DNA from: Cytobacillus sp. NJ13
Lineage (GTDB): Bacteria; Bacillota; Bacilli; Bacillales; Cytobacillaceae
Length of the DNA: 64,000 bases
Direction of reading: 5' to 3'
Assembly (NCBI GenBank): GCA_030348385.1
Contig: JAUCFP010000006.1
Location: 682,001 to 746,000 of the forward strand
The notes under the pieces were generated by a model. That model saw only the letters and a program-made list of their open reading frames with translations, searched no databases and was not told the origin of the DNA. Of this stretch, positions 51,875 through 60,557 are shown piece after piece; position 1 is the stretch's first letter, and each line of letters opens with the position of its first letter. A program made the translations under genes and the position numbers.

Positions 51875-52432
51875 ATGATAATAAAATCAAAAGAATACAT
51901 AGTTAAAAATTTGAACTATATTATAAGATCTGCAGTCGAGGAAGATGCAAAGGAATTATCTGAAGTTAGGGTGCAGATTGATGGCGAAACGGAGAACATG
52001 GACCGGGAGGCAGGCGAAGCATACATAGATGAAAAAGGTTTTAAGGAGTTAGTTAATAAAGATTCCATTAGTGGCCAGAATATATTTTTGGTTGCGGAAG
52101 TGAATGGGAGAATTGCCGGCTTCTCCAGATGTGAAGGCAGCGAACTGAAAAGAAGCGGTCATAAAGTGGAATTTGGAGTATGTGTGCTCAAGGAATTCTG
52201 GGGCTTTGCTATTGGAAAAAACCTATTAGCTCAGTCTATTCAATGGGCGGAGTCTCATCATATTAAGAAAATTACTTTAAATGTTCTAGAAACAAACGAG
52301 AAAGCAATTAAGCTTTATGAGCATAATGGCTTTGAAATTGAAGGAATATTAAAAATGGATAAGCAGCTGTCTGATGGCAAATATTACAGCACTATCGCAA
52401 TGGGAAGGATTAGTGATAAAACTCTAAGATGA
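51875..52432 (+). CDS. GNAT family N-acetyltransferase
   Basis: This 185-aa GNAT has EFGVCVLKEFWGFAIGKNLL as the acetyl-CoA loop and TLNVLETNEKAIKLYEHNGF as the C-terminal motif. This is the RimI/YjcK-like pattern with NxxAxxLYxxxGF. GAGAGGGGA precedes ATG 51875. Substrate unknown. Confidence 0.9.
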   Translation: MIIKSKEYIVKNLNYIIRSAVEEDAKELSEVRVQIDGETENMDREAGEAYIDEKGFKELVNKDSISGQNIFLVAEVNGRIAGFSRCEGSELKRSGHKVEFGVCVLKEFWGFAIGKNLLAQSIQWAESHHIKKITLNVLETNEKAIKLYEHNGFEIEGILKMDKQLSDGKYYSTIAMGRISDKTLR

Positions 52433-52447
52433 ATATTTTTGCGCGCC

Positions 52448-52582
52448 TCAAAGCAAGAAGAGAATACATGAAGGAGTAAAACACGGCGGAGTTGCCCCGA
52501 AGAATTTTGCTTCGCTGTTTTCTTGGATATCAAATCCAAGTCTGCTGTCTAATTCATTATACTCGGATCCCGGAACTGCTTC
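52448..52582 (-). pseudogene. Possible coding remnant
   Basis: A 45-codon open frame on the minus strand (EAVPGSEYNELDSRLGFDIQ, then ENSEAKFFGATP) has protein-like composition but no start codon and is preceded by two stops. It may be the tail of a lost gene. This is a weak call. Confidence 0.25.
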
Positions 52583-52658
52583 TCATCATTTCCACAACAC
52601 CGTACCCCTTATATAATAATTGAATATAATTTAACATACGTCAGCTAAGGAGTATGTT

Positions 52659-53303
52659 ATGGACAATCAACTAAAAGAGATAGTCGGAGTAACTTTAGCT
52701 GCGATAGGAACGATCATTTCAGCTGTCTCGACCATACCTGCAAAGTCAGAAAAAATGGAAAAACTCTTTGAGGGCCTTGATATCGTGGGGAACAGCCTTC
52801 AAGCAACAGGAAACGCTCTTGAAGCAGAAGGACAGAGTGGGCCATCACTTGAAAAGCTCGGCAATGAAATACAGGCAATCGGAAACAGTATAGTCATTGC
52901 CGGATTAACTTTAGACTTAGAAGGTGAAAATGAAGAGAAATTAGTGATCGCAGGAAACTGGCTTCAGGCTCTTGGCGGAGCGACAGCACTTGGAGATGAA
53001 TTTGAGGATCCCACTGCAGCGGGGCAGATTTTTAATATAACCGGCAATCTGCTTCAATCGATTGGCAATTCCCTTCAGGCAATCGGAGGTACAATTAATC
53101 TCAGGGAAAAAGAGAGGGGAGAATCGGGAGAAAGCGCAAATAACATTATTGCCATTGGAAGCTGGATTCAGGCAGTCGGCTCTGTTTTATCAGTAATTGG
53201 CCAGCTTCAGGAGGAGAATCAGGAGACTTCTTCTGAGAGCAGTGAAGAAAACAATGAACCTGACTCAAAATCTTCTGTGTGGCTAAATGAAGAACTTCTT
53301 TAG
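52659..53303 (+). CDS. GN-LQ repeat protein (DUF6944-like), paralogue 1
   Basis: This 214-aa protein is built of repeats of the form G-N-x-L-Q-A-x-G (GNSLQATGNALEAEG, GNEIQAIGNSIVIAG, GNWLQALGGATALGD, GNLLQSIGNSLQAIGG, GSWIQAVGSVLSVIG), spaced about 25-40 residues. Weakly hydrophobic, Gly/Ala-rich helices alternate with acidic linkers, and the tail is Ser/Glu-rich. I believe it belongs to a repetitive Bacillus family (DUF6944), role unknown. AAGGAG precedes the ATG. The next gene is a paralogue 12 bases downstream. Confidence 0.75.
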   Translation: MDNQLKEIVGVTLAAIGTIISAVSTIPAKSEKMEKLFEGLDIVGNSLQATGNALEAEGQSGPSLEKLGNEIQAIGNSIVIAGLTLDLEGENEEKLVIAGNWLQALGGATALGDEFEDPTAAGQIFNITGNLLQSIGNSLQAIGGTINLREKERGESGESANNIIAIGSWIQAVGSVLSVIGQLQEENQETSSESSEENNEPDSKSSVWLNEELL

Positions 53304-53315
53304 AGAGGGGTAATC

Positions 53316-53903
53316 ATGTATCTAGAAGGAGATGTTCTTTTAACAATCGGAGCTTATTTTTTGGTTGCGGGCACATTTATTTCTGCGATTGGTGAAACCA
53401 TGAAGCCAGATGAAAACAATTTCAACAAAAAATTAATACGCGACGGAAACGGAGTCCAGGCGGTTGGCAATAGCCTGCAGGGATTTGGAAGGATACGCAT
53501 AGCTGAAGGAAATGAAGAAGCAGTTAATTTATATGGAATTATCGGAAGCTTTACACAGGCAGGCGGCAACTCCATCAACACTGCTGCAATCAATATCGAA
53601 ATTCAAGATCCATCAGTTTCTGTGTCAGCCTTTAATTCACTGGGCAGTACCATTCAATCCATGGGTGCAGCATTGGAAGCTGCGGGAGTTGAAAACGGGG
53701 AAAACAATATGCTCAGCAATCTCGAGACTCTGGGTTACTCATTAATTTCCGTATCGGCCATCCTTGACGCTATAGGAATTCTTATAGAAGATGAAAAGAG
53801 CATACAAAAAAGACTGCTTCTGGCAGCAGGGGGATGGCTGGAATTCATTGGTGCATCTCTTGGCGCTTATGTAATAATCCAGGCAGCTGAGGAAAATGTA
53901 TGA
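53316..53903 (+). CDS. GN-LQ repeat protein (DUF6944-like), paralogue 2
   Basis: This 195-aa paralogue of the preceding protein has GNGVQAVGNSLQGFGRIRI, GSFTQAGGNSINTAAINI, GSTIQSMGAALEAAG, GYSLISVSAILDAIG and GGWLEFIGASLGAYV. The repeat pattern and lack of Cys/His argue for a structural, membrane-associated or self-assembling role; this is inference. AGAGGGG precedes the ATG. Confidence 0.75.
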   Translation: MYLEGDVLLTIGAYFLVAGTFISAIGETMKPDENNFNKKLIRDGNGVQAVGNSLQGFGRIRIAEGNEEAVNLYGIIGSFTQAGGNSINTAAINIEIQDPSVSVSAFNSLGSTIQSMGAALEAAGVENGENNMLSNLETLGYSLISVSAILDAIGILIEDEKSIQKRLLLAAGGWLEFIGASLGAYVIIQAAEENV

Positions 53904-54023
53904 TTTTGCATTAATAGAGAAAATAAACGGTTATCATGATGATATCAGTTGATATGTGTCGCATAGCTATATGCTAGCAGATAGTATCTTTGCGCTAATT
54001 CGTCGGAATTTACCGTTGTTTGT

Positions 54024-54054
54024 ACAAAAAAACCTGGAATAACACTACTCCAGG
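54024..54054 (-). terminator. Terminator of yhf operon
   Basis: On the minus strand CCTGGAGTA and TATTCCAGG form the stem, followed by TTTTTTT. Confidence 0.88.
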
Positions 54055-54070
54055 CTAACTTACAGTTTTA

Positions 54071-55162
54071 TTATACCCCTTCAAACAAAACGGCAACTCC
54101 GACGCCACCACCGCTTCCAATGGCTGCTAATACATATTTGGAAGAAGGTCTTCTTTGGATGTCATAAAATAATTTTGTAATCATCACAGCACCTGAAGCT
54201 CCATAAGGGTGGCCAATTGTAAGGGCACCTCCATTAACATTCAGTTTTTCATAAGGAATGGAAAGTTCATTGGCGCATGCTGCTATTTTTGAGGCGAATG
54301 CCTCATTAATTTCAATTAAATCAATATCGTCAATTGTTAAATAATTTCTTTCCAGAATAGCTTGTATGGCTGGGACAGGTGCAAATCCCGGATAGTTGGG
54401 GTGTACACCTGCTATTGCACTATCGGCAAAACGCAGAATGGGCCTGTATCCATTTGTTATTGCTGTTTCTTCCTCCATGACCAGCGCAGCAGCTGCCCCG
54501 TCATGGATGCCGCAGCTATTAGCTGCTGTTACAGTGCCATCCTTTTTAAATATAGGCTTTGCACGTTTAAGAAGAGTCTCCATTTTTCTTTTTCTAAAAA
54601 ACTCTTCATCATGCAGATGGCTTCCAATTGGGATCATTTCCTCTGTCAGCAGTCCATTTTCAAAAGCTTTCCAGCTCCGTTCATAGCTCAATTTTGCGTA
54701 TGTATCCTGACTTTCCCTTGATATGCTGTACATCTCGGCTACATTTTCCGCTGCTGCACCCATATCGGGGTCTCCGATTTTGTCCGGGGAGAAGCGGGCC
54801 CTTTTGGAAAATGGCGAGGTGCTGGCACTTTCTGTACCACCCGCTATATAACAAGTCCCGGCACCTCCCTGGATGTAATAGCATGCCAATCGAATGGCTT
54901 CAAGACCCGCACTGCATTGCCTGTCCAAGGTTATTCCCGGAACAGACAGAGGGAGTCCTGCTTCCAATGCAGACAAGCGGGCTACATTCCCGCCAGGTCC
55001 TACGACATTGCCCAAAATGACGTCATCAATTTTATCTTCTATACCTTCTGCCAGATAATTTAGAAGCGGGGCAGCAAGTTCATGTGGCTCATTGTCCTTA
55101 AGCATCCCATTTACTTTTCCGATAGGTGTTCTTTTTGCCTGTACAATCACTGCTTTCTTAAT
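54071..55162 (-). CDS. yhfS: Thiolase-family protein YhfS
   Basis: This 363-aa thiolase resembles B. subtilis YhfS in order and size. The acylation Cys (LDRQCSAGLEAIR), NEAFA motif and His (GALTIGHPYGASGA) are present. The second catalytic Cys, expected in a LCIGGG-type motif, is replaced in AAIGSGGGVG. The conserved N-terminal strand (KKAVIVQAKRTPIG) begins at ATT 55162, whose ribosome site AGGTGATTAG is good. GTG 55150 is the first standard start but would cut this strand. The ATT overlaps the stop of yhfT. Confidence 0.87.
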   Translation of the reverse strand: MKKAVIVQAKRTPIGKVNGMLKDNEPHELAAPLLNYLAEGIEDKIDDVILGNVVGPGGNVARLSALEAGLPLSVPGITLDRQCSAGLEAIRLACYYIQGGAGTCYIAGGTESASTSPFSKRARFSPDKIGDPDMGAAAENVAEMYSISRESQDTYAKLSYERSWKAFENGLLTEEMIPIGSHLHDEEFFRKRKMETLLKRAKPIFKKDGTVTAANSCGIHDGAAAALVMEEETAITNGYRPILRFADSAIAGVHPNYPGFAPVPAIQAILERNYLTIDDIDLIEINEAFASKIAACANELSIPYEKLNVNGGALTIGHPYGASGAVMITKLFYDIQRRPSSKYVLAAIGSGGGVGVAVLFEGV

Positions 55163-56609
55163 GGCTAATCACCTTACTTTCGATGGATTCCTTCAGCTGG
55201 GCACGGGCAATTTTTCCGCCGGCTGTGTAGGGTATTTCTTCTGTGAAAATCCATCTGCGCGGAACCTTATATGAGGCTAAATGTTTTTTACATAGGCGCT
55301 TTAACTCTAGGGCATCAGTTTTGCCCTTGATGACCGCAGCTGCAATTTGCCCCCAATATTGATCCTCCAGTCCAATCACAGCAGCCTCCTCGACATCCGG
55401 GTGCAAACTGATCACTTTTTCAATTTCTTCAGGAAAGATATTAATAGCTCCATATAATATCATGTTCTTTTCACGGCCGCTGATGTATAAATATCCTTTA
55501 TCATCAACATAGCCCATATCATCAACGGTTGCCCATCCATCCTGATCCTGAATGGAATGGATTGTTTCATTTGAAAGGTAACCATCGAAAATAAGTTCGC
55601 TTCTGACAAATATTTTGCCAATTTCATAAGGAGCAAGTTTCTTGCCGTCTGTTCCTCTAATTTCGATTTCAACACCATGGCAGGGCTTTCCGACTGATCC
55701 TGCTATATCTTCATCCGAAAGAAACGTTACATAGCTTAGTTCACTGGCTCCATAAAATTCGATCATTGAGAGCTGGGGGAATATTTTCCTGATTTCCAGT
55801 TTCGAAGTTTCATCCCATTTCGCACCTGAGGAAAAGATTTTTATCGGTTTCTCTATGATTTTTTTTTCTTTTAAAATAGCTGAAACCATCGTCGGAACTG
55901 TATAAAGTGTGCTGATGGGCTGCTCCCCGATACATGAGAGAACCTGGGGTGCACTGAATTTTTCGAGCAGGTGAACCGTTCCGCCCGTACAAAGCGTACT
56001 TACAGCTCCATACAAGAAATGAGAGTGGATAAGTGCCCCTGGAATCAGGACGTGTTCCTTCTCATTCATCTTAAAATCATGATGGTTCACCTTGAAGCTG
56101 GCCGCCCAGGATTTATGGGAGCGGATAAACGCTTTAGGGCTTCCTGTCGTGCCTGAGGTAAATCCCATATAAAATGGGCTGTTCCTTTCTGAATCGATGT
56201 GAAACGAAGTGCTTTGACCGCAGATTTCTTCCAGGGCATCCTCCCAGATAAGCACGAAAGGGTGCAGGCGGGCAATCTGGTCATAGTATTCTTTAAGTGT
56301 AATCACAACAGAAGGGTTGGATATCTCGATCCGCTTATTAAGTTCTTCGGCCTTCCATTTTAAGTCGAAAGGTACAGCTGTCCATCCAGCCATGGAGGCA
56401 CCTGTGAATAATTGCAGAAAAGGAATTCCATTTGGCAGCAGGATTGCTGCAGTTTTATTGGTTACAGATAAAGAATTAAGCCAGTTAGCAGTTTTGCATA
56501 GATGAGAGCTCCATTCTTTATAGCTTAAAGTTTGGCTTTTCGAAATGATTGCTGCTTTATTTGGAAATTCTTCGGCGAGCTTTTTTATATTGGATGTTAT
56601 ATTGGTCAA
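55158..56609 (-). CDS. yhfT: Acyl-CoA ligase YhfT (ANL superfamily)
   Basis: This 483-aa adenylate-forming enzyme has the P-loop FYMGFTSGTTGSPKAFIR, the motif EFYGASELSYVT, DDMGYVDDKGYLYISGREKN (hinge) and a C-terminal PRRWIFTEEIPYTAGGKIAR with the catalytic Lys. It should activate a carboxylic acid to its CoA thioester. TTG start at 56609 with GAGAGG upstream. BirA-controlled linkage to bioY and a thiolase suggests handling of a biotin-related acyl group such as pimelate (inference). Confidence 0.92.
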   Translation of the reverse strand: MTNITSNIKKLAEEFPNKAAIISKSQTLSYKEWSSHLCKTANWLNSLSVTNKTAAILLPNGIPFLQLFTGASMAGWTAVPFDLKWKAEELNKRIEISNPSVVITLKEYYDQIARLHPFVLIWEDALEEICGQSTSFHIDSERNSPFYMGFTSGTTGSPKAFIRSHKSWAASFKVNHHDFKMNEKEHVLIPGALIHSHFLYGAVSTLCTGGTVHLLEKFSAPQVLSCIGEQPISTLYTVPTMVSAILKEKKIIEKPIKIFSSGAKWDETSKLEIRKIFPQLSMIEFYGASELSYVTFLSDEDIAGSVGKPCHGVEIEIRGTDGKKLAPYEIGKIFVRSELIFDGYLSNETIHSIQDQDGWATVDDMGYVDDKGYLYISGREKNMILYGAINIFPEEIEKVISLHPDVEEAAVIGLEDQYWGQIAAAVIKGKTDALELKRLCKKHLASYKVPRRWIFTEEIPYTAGGKIARAQLKESIESKVISH

Positions 56610-56644
56610 CGGGTTGTTCCTCTCCTTATGGAAAAGGAGACACC

Positions 56645-57208
56645 TTATAGTGTCTCCAGAGATTTAGAAAATTGCTTATTGATTATCGGATGCTTATGCA
56701 GTCTGTATACCAGGAATGATGCGAGAGTCGCCTTTAACACATCTCCCGGGATATAAACGAGGCTTAGTTTGATGGCATCAGCCAAAGGTATATTCATCAT
56801 ATATGCCTGTACCGGAATGCCAAATAGGTAGATTAGGAATATTCCGACGGTCAGGTTTATGAACAGGATATTCTTTAATTTTAACGTCTTGAAGCGTGAG
56901 AGTAAATAGCCGATAAAAAATGCTGTAAGCGGATAGGCAATCAAGTACCCTGCGCTGGGCCCGAAGAAAACCCCAATGCCGCCCCGGCCTCCTGATAATA
57001 AAGGCGCTCCTGCAGCAACCATGAGTAAAAATACTGCCATGCTGATTCCGCCAAGCCTTGCTCCTAAAACACCGCCGGCCAAAAGGACGCCAAGTGTCTG
57101 CAAAGTAATTGGAACGGGAGTAAAAGACAGCATGATAGGAGGAACAAGACCGAGGGCTCCCATCACTGCTGCAAATAAAGCCACATAAGTCATCTCTTTA
57201 ACTTTCAT
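56645..57208 (-). CDS. bioY: Biotin transporter BioY
   Basis: This 187-aa S-component of an ECF transporter has six helices and the BioY signatures FTPVPITLQTLGVLLAGGVL and GGRGGIGVFFGPSAGYLIAY. It takes up biotin with or without the shared EcfAA'T module. Two tandem BirA boxes overlap its promoter, so uptake is repressed by biotin-AMP-loaded BirA. It corresponds to yhfU of B. subtilis; yhfT follows 35 bases downstream. Confidence 0.95.
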   Translation of the reverse strand: MKVKEMTYVALFAAVMGALGLVPPIMLSFTPVPITLQTLGVLLAGGVLGARLGGISMAVFLLMVAAGAPLLSGGRGGIGVFFGPSAGYLIAYPLTAFFIGYLLSRFKTLKLKNILFINLTVGIFLIYLFGIPVQAYMMNIPLADAIKLSLVYIPGDVLKATLASFLVYRLHKHPIINKQFSKSLETL

Positions 57209-57233
57209 AATACCTCTCCAATTCAGATTAATA

Positions 57234-57298
57234 GGTTAACTGGTTTCATTCTATGGTTTACATAAAAGTTTGTCAACCTGATAAATTTTTAGTTTACA
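57234..57298 (-). promoter_or_regulatory. bioY promoter with two tandem BirA boxes
   Basis: Box A: GGTTAAC (57234-57240), 15 bases, GTTTACA (57256-57262). Box B: TGTCAAC (57271-57277), 14 bases, GTTTACA (57292-57298). Read on the minus strand these are TGTAAAC-N14/15-GTT(G/A)AC, the BirA operator form. A consensus promoter on the minus strand (TTGACA 57276-57271, 17 bases, TAGAAT 57253-57248) lies across both boxes. Confidence 0.85.
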
Positions 57299-57474
57299 TT
57301 TATATTTGATTTTCTAAAGAGGCTTTCAAAAGGAGATTATCCGCAGGTAAACAGGTATTTAATTTATTTTTTTCAGAATAGGTGAAATTTAGATACAAAG
57401 CTTAATTTTAAAGATGTACTCTTTTTTTGATAATAGTATAATAATAGTATAAAAGGGTTTTTTTAGGAGGGAAT

Positions 57475-57792
57475 ATATACACTTACGAGTCATTTGTAAC
57501 AGATGGGTCATTTACCTTATTGTAGCCAGTATTTTATAGCTTTTTATTGGCCGCCGTTATACTGCTCATTTTTGTTTTAACTTCAAAAGCCAGAGGTATT
57601 AGCGGAACAGCGGTTGTGTTTATATCACTTATATTAATTATCATCTCTGGCCAAGTCTTGATTTTTGACGCTATTATCGCAGATGAGCCAGGTTTAGGCG
57701 GGGACGGAACCGCCAGTTTGCTCTTCCTGGGAATTGCTGTATTAAGTCTTGCAAGCCCGATTCTCTTTATTATAAGAAAAAAGGAGGGTTGA
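57475..57792 (+). pseudogene. Small two-helix membrane protein gene, apparently broken
   Basis: AGGAGG (57465-57470) is followed not by ATG but by ATA TAC ACT TAC GAG (IYTYESFVTDGSFTLL), then an in-frame TAG, then PVFYSFLLAAVILLIFVLTS. The rest continues to 57792 through two more helices (FISLILIIISGQVLIFDAI, FLGIAVLSLASPILFII). Loss of ATG (ATG to ATA) and one nonsense codon would explain this. The alternative is translation from TTG 57547 (81 aa), which lacks a ribosome site. Confidence 0.55.
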
Positions 57793-57845
57793 AATGGGCT
57801 CCTCGGAAATTGGGAAGTTAAGGGAGGTGCACACGACACTCTAAT

Positions 57846-58003
57846 GTGAGGGGTATTATCTTTGGTGTATGTTACGCCATCCTTATCAGGGTGTTAATAC
57901 TTTCTATAGTCTAACCGCTCCATATATGTTTTGGACGGTCTTTCTTCTGATTAAATACAAGTTGACAGGTCGGAATAGTTGGTTATATAATATGAATAAT
58001 TAA
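57846..58003 (+). pseudogene. Possible frameshifted small membrane gene
   Basis: GTG 57846 opens VRGIIFGVCYAILIRVLILS and then stops. A one-base shift continues as LTAPYMFWTVFLLIKYKLTG and ends NMNN-stop at 58003. GGGAGGTG lies about ten bases upstream. It is consistent with decay of a gene following the previous remnant, but short. Confidence 0.3.
57962..57991 (+). promoter_or_regulatory. Sigma-A promoter of esterase gene
   Basis: TTGACA (57962-57967), 18 bases, TATAAT (57986-57991), both perfect consensus, 33 bases before the ATG. Confidence 0.85.
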
Positions 58004-58023
58004 TTCTGAGGGAGGAACAGACT

Positions 58024-58788
58024 ATGAATGAACGTTATCCTGTTATGAACGGTGCAGAATCATTCTACTATGAAGGCAATGAGATCGGGATCCTGATCAC
58101 ACATGGTTTTCTTGGAACTCCCCAGAGTGTCCGGTTTTTGGGAGAGTCATTTGCCAAGCTTGGCTATACCGTCTTTGCTCCAAGGCTTAAAGGCCACGGC
58201 ACACATTATAAAGATATGGAAAAAACCTCTTATGAGGATTGGTTTGCTGAAGCGGAAAAGGGTTATCAATTTCTAAAAGAAAGATGCACATTTGTTTATG
58301 CTGCAGGTCAATCGATGGGTGGCGCATTGACACTTTGGCTGGCTAATAAATATCCTGAAATTGCAGGTATTGTGTTAATAAATGCCGCTCTCCGGGTTCC
58401 GTGTTATGAATATTTAAAAGGGAAAACAAATCCCAGGTACATTGATGAAGGTGCACCTGATATTAAAAAAGAGGATGTAGAGGAAATTACGTACGGGAAA
58501 GTTCCGGTCCCCTCCATCTTCGAATTGCAGAAAATCATGGAAAGAACACCAGACTTATTACCTTCCATTAAAACACCTGTATTAGGCTTTAAGTCGATAG
58601 AAGATCATGTTGTGCCTGCAGAATGTACAGATTTTATTTTTGAGAAGATTGGCTCAGCGAAAAAGAAAGCTATATCGCTTTATAACTCCTATCATGTGGC
58701 ATCCATGGACCATGATAAAGAAAAGATTGTTAACATAACTCATCAGTATATCCAGCAGAATCAAGCAGGCAGCTTGTCCTTTGTGTAA
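58024..58788 (+). CDS. Alpha/beta-hydrolase, carboxylesterase Est30-like
   Basis: This 254-aa hydrolase has an oxyanion loop (ITHGFLGTPQSVRFL), nucleophile elbow GQSMGGALTLWLA (Ser about residue 98), Asp in GFKSIEDHVVPAE and His in YNSYHVASMDHD. It fits Geobacillus Est30-type carboxylesterases, which act on short-chain esters. GGAGG precedes the ATG. A terminator overlaps its stop codon. Confidence 0.93.
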   Translation: MNERYPVMNGAESFYYEGNEIGILITHGFLGTPQSVRFLGESFAKLGYTVFAPRLKGHGTHYKDMEKTSYEDWFAEAEKGYQFLKERCTFVYAAGQSMGGALTLWLANKYPEIAGIVLINAALRVPCYEYLKGKTNPRYIDEGAPDIKKEDVEEITYGKVPVPSIFELQKIMERTPDLLPSIKTPVLGFKSIEDHVVPAECTDFIFEKIGSAKKKAISLYNSYHVASMDHDKEKIVNITHQYIQQNQAGSLSFV

Positions 58789-58807
58789 GGACGGGCTGTT
58801 TTTTTAT
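58770..58807 (+). terminator. Terminator overlapping esterase stop
   Basis: CAGC-TT-GTCCTT and AAGGAC-GG-GCTG form the stem, with the TAA stop in its 3' arm region, followed by TTTTTTT. Confidence 0.8.
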
Positions 58808-58910
58808 GTCATGAAACTTTCTAAACATGATATCGGAAAAAAAGAAAAGGGTATTCAGCCTGCATTACAGAATAATTCAGTACATCTTACTTGGGAAGAG
58901 GATGATGGAA

Positions 58911-60527
58911 ATGAAGGAGAGAAGTAAATGGTTCCGTATGTACAAAGTGTTTTCTTTGGCACTTCTCATTATAGTTCAAATTTACTGGTATAAATGGACA
59001 CGCAAATCAGAAGCAGAATGGGAAAAATTATGGTCTGGCATCGGGAAAAGATTCCGGACAACACTATTTGAATTGGAAGGGCTGCTGATTAAGATTGGTC
59101 AGTTCATCAGTATTCGTTCTGATTTGCTTCCAAATGCCTTCATCCAGGAGCTTCAAGACCTGACCGATAAGGTACCGGCATCGGAATGGAGTGAAATCCA
59201 GAGGATTTTAAACGAAGAGTGGGGCAGTGAGCTCTCTAAAAAGGTGGTAGCGATTGAAAAAGAAGCCATAGCATCAGCTTCGATTGGGGAGGTATATAAA
59301 GGCGCTCTGCAGGACGGCTCAATTGTAGCCATTAAAGTACAGCGTCCAGATATTCAATCAATCGTACATACCGATTTCCGTACCCTAAGTATTCTTGTCT
59401 GGTTTGCGGATCGGTTTGTCCCTATTCCGAAGGGATTCATTAATTTAAAAGTCCTATTTCAGGAGCTTAAGCAGGTTATTGAGAGGGAGCTAGACTTTAC
59501 AAAGGAAAAGGATACCCTGCTTTATTTTCAGGAGCGATTTAAAGATAATGAGATGGTTAAAATTCCTGGCGTGCATCAGGAGCTTTGCACCTCAAAAGTG
59601 CTTGTCATGGAATGGGTGGAGGGAAAAAGGCTCAATGATTCGGCAGCGGTTGAAAAGCTTGAGATACCCCGTCAGGATCTGGCCCGCCGTTTGATGAAGA
59701 TTTTCATGCCGCAATGGCTGGAACCTGGGATGTTTCATGCCGATCCCCATCCAGGAAATGTGCTGTTTACAAGGGAAGGGCGGATTATTCTTCTCGATTT
59801 CGGAATGGCCGGTGAAATTTCAAAAAAAGATGCAGTCTCTTTTCAGAATTTAATTGAATCCATTCTCGCTAAAAACTACAGCAAAGCGGTCGAATGTCTG
59901 TCACAGCTAGGATTTTTGCTGCCGGATGCTAATGCGGGAACAATGGAGAAGCTTCTGTCAGAATGGTTGTCATTTGACCTATCTCAGGGAAAGGATATGG
60001 ATCTAGTGGCCCTTAAGCTTGAACTAAATGATCTAATTGCTGCTCTTCCGATCCAGGTGCCAACCCGCTTTGTTTTTCTGGGCAGGTCATTTATGACAAT
60101 AGAAGGGATTGTTCGCCACCTGGCACCAGAAGATGATCTTCTTGAGCTTAGCAAACCAGTTTTTACAGAGTGGTTAAGCTCACAAGGGAATAAATGGTCA
60201 TTTATTTGGAGCATTATTCAATCCCAGCCGCTCTTTAAAATTTTTCATTCAGCAGCGGAATTCCTGGAAACACCGCGAAAATTGGAAAAAATGAAAGAGG
60301 CAGGGCAAAGAAGGGAGTTTCAGTTTACGATCTATGAAAATCGGAAAAAGCAGCTTTTTCAGCTATTCCTCCTAGGTTTAACTGGGTCAGGCTTTGGCAT
60401 TTATTTAGATGAAATGCTGATCATGCAGTTATCCGCAGGCATCGCAGCCATTGCGCTTGCAGCGTTTGGAGTGAATAGCTGGAGACTGGGAAAATGGCTG
60501 AAATATATGCCGGAAAAACGGAGATAA
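58911..60527 (+). CDS. ABC1/UbiB atypical kinase (AarF family)
   Basis: This 538-aa protein has the ABC1 motifs: KxGQ (LIKIGQFISIRSDLLP), Ala-rich loop (ASASIGEVYKG), VAIKVQRP with the catalytic Lys, the ExD-type FHADPHPGNVL and the metal-binding LLDFGMAGEIS. Two C-terminal hydrophobic helices (LFQLFLLGLTGSGFGIYL, AGIAAIALAAFGV) anchor it in the membrane. The family supports quinone or lipid metabolism as an ATPase/kinase. ATG 58911 has GAAGAGG nine bases upstream; 58902, 58905 and 58827 are in-frame alternatives. Confidence 0.9.
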   Translation: MKERSKWFRMYKVFSLALLIIVQIYWYKWTRKSEAEWEKLWSGIGKRFRTTLFELEGLLIKIGQFISIRSDLLPNAFIQELQDLTDKVPASEWSEIQRILNEEWGSELSKKVVAIEKEAIASASIGEVYKGALQDGSIVAIKVQRPDIQSIVHTDFRTLSILVWFADRFVPIPKGFINLKVLFQELKQVIERELDFTKEKDTLLYFQERFKDNEMVKIPGVHQELCTSKVLVMEWVEGKRLNDSAAVEKLEIPRQDLARRLMKIFMPQWLEPGMFHADPHPGNVLFTREGRIILLDFGMAGEISKKDAVSFQNLIESILAKNYSKAVECLSQLGFLLPDANAGTMEKLLSEWLSFDLSQGKDMDLVALKLELNDLIAALPIQVPTRFVFLGRSFMTIEGIVRHLAPEDDLLELSKPVFTEWLSSQGNKWSFIWSIIQSQPLFKIFHSAAEFLETPRKLEKMKEAGQRREFQFTIYENRKKQLFQLFLLGLTGSGFGIYLDEMLIMQLSAGIAAIALAAFGVNSWRLGKWLKYMPEKRR

Positions 60528-60532
60528 TCAAA

Positions 60533-60557
60533 AGAGCCGATTTTAGGCTTTTTTTAC
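60533..60557 (+). terminator. Terminator after ABC1 gene
   Basis: AGAGCC-GATTTTA-GGCTTTTTTT, a short stem with a strong T run. Confidence 0.65.
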
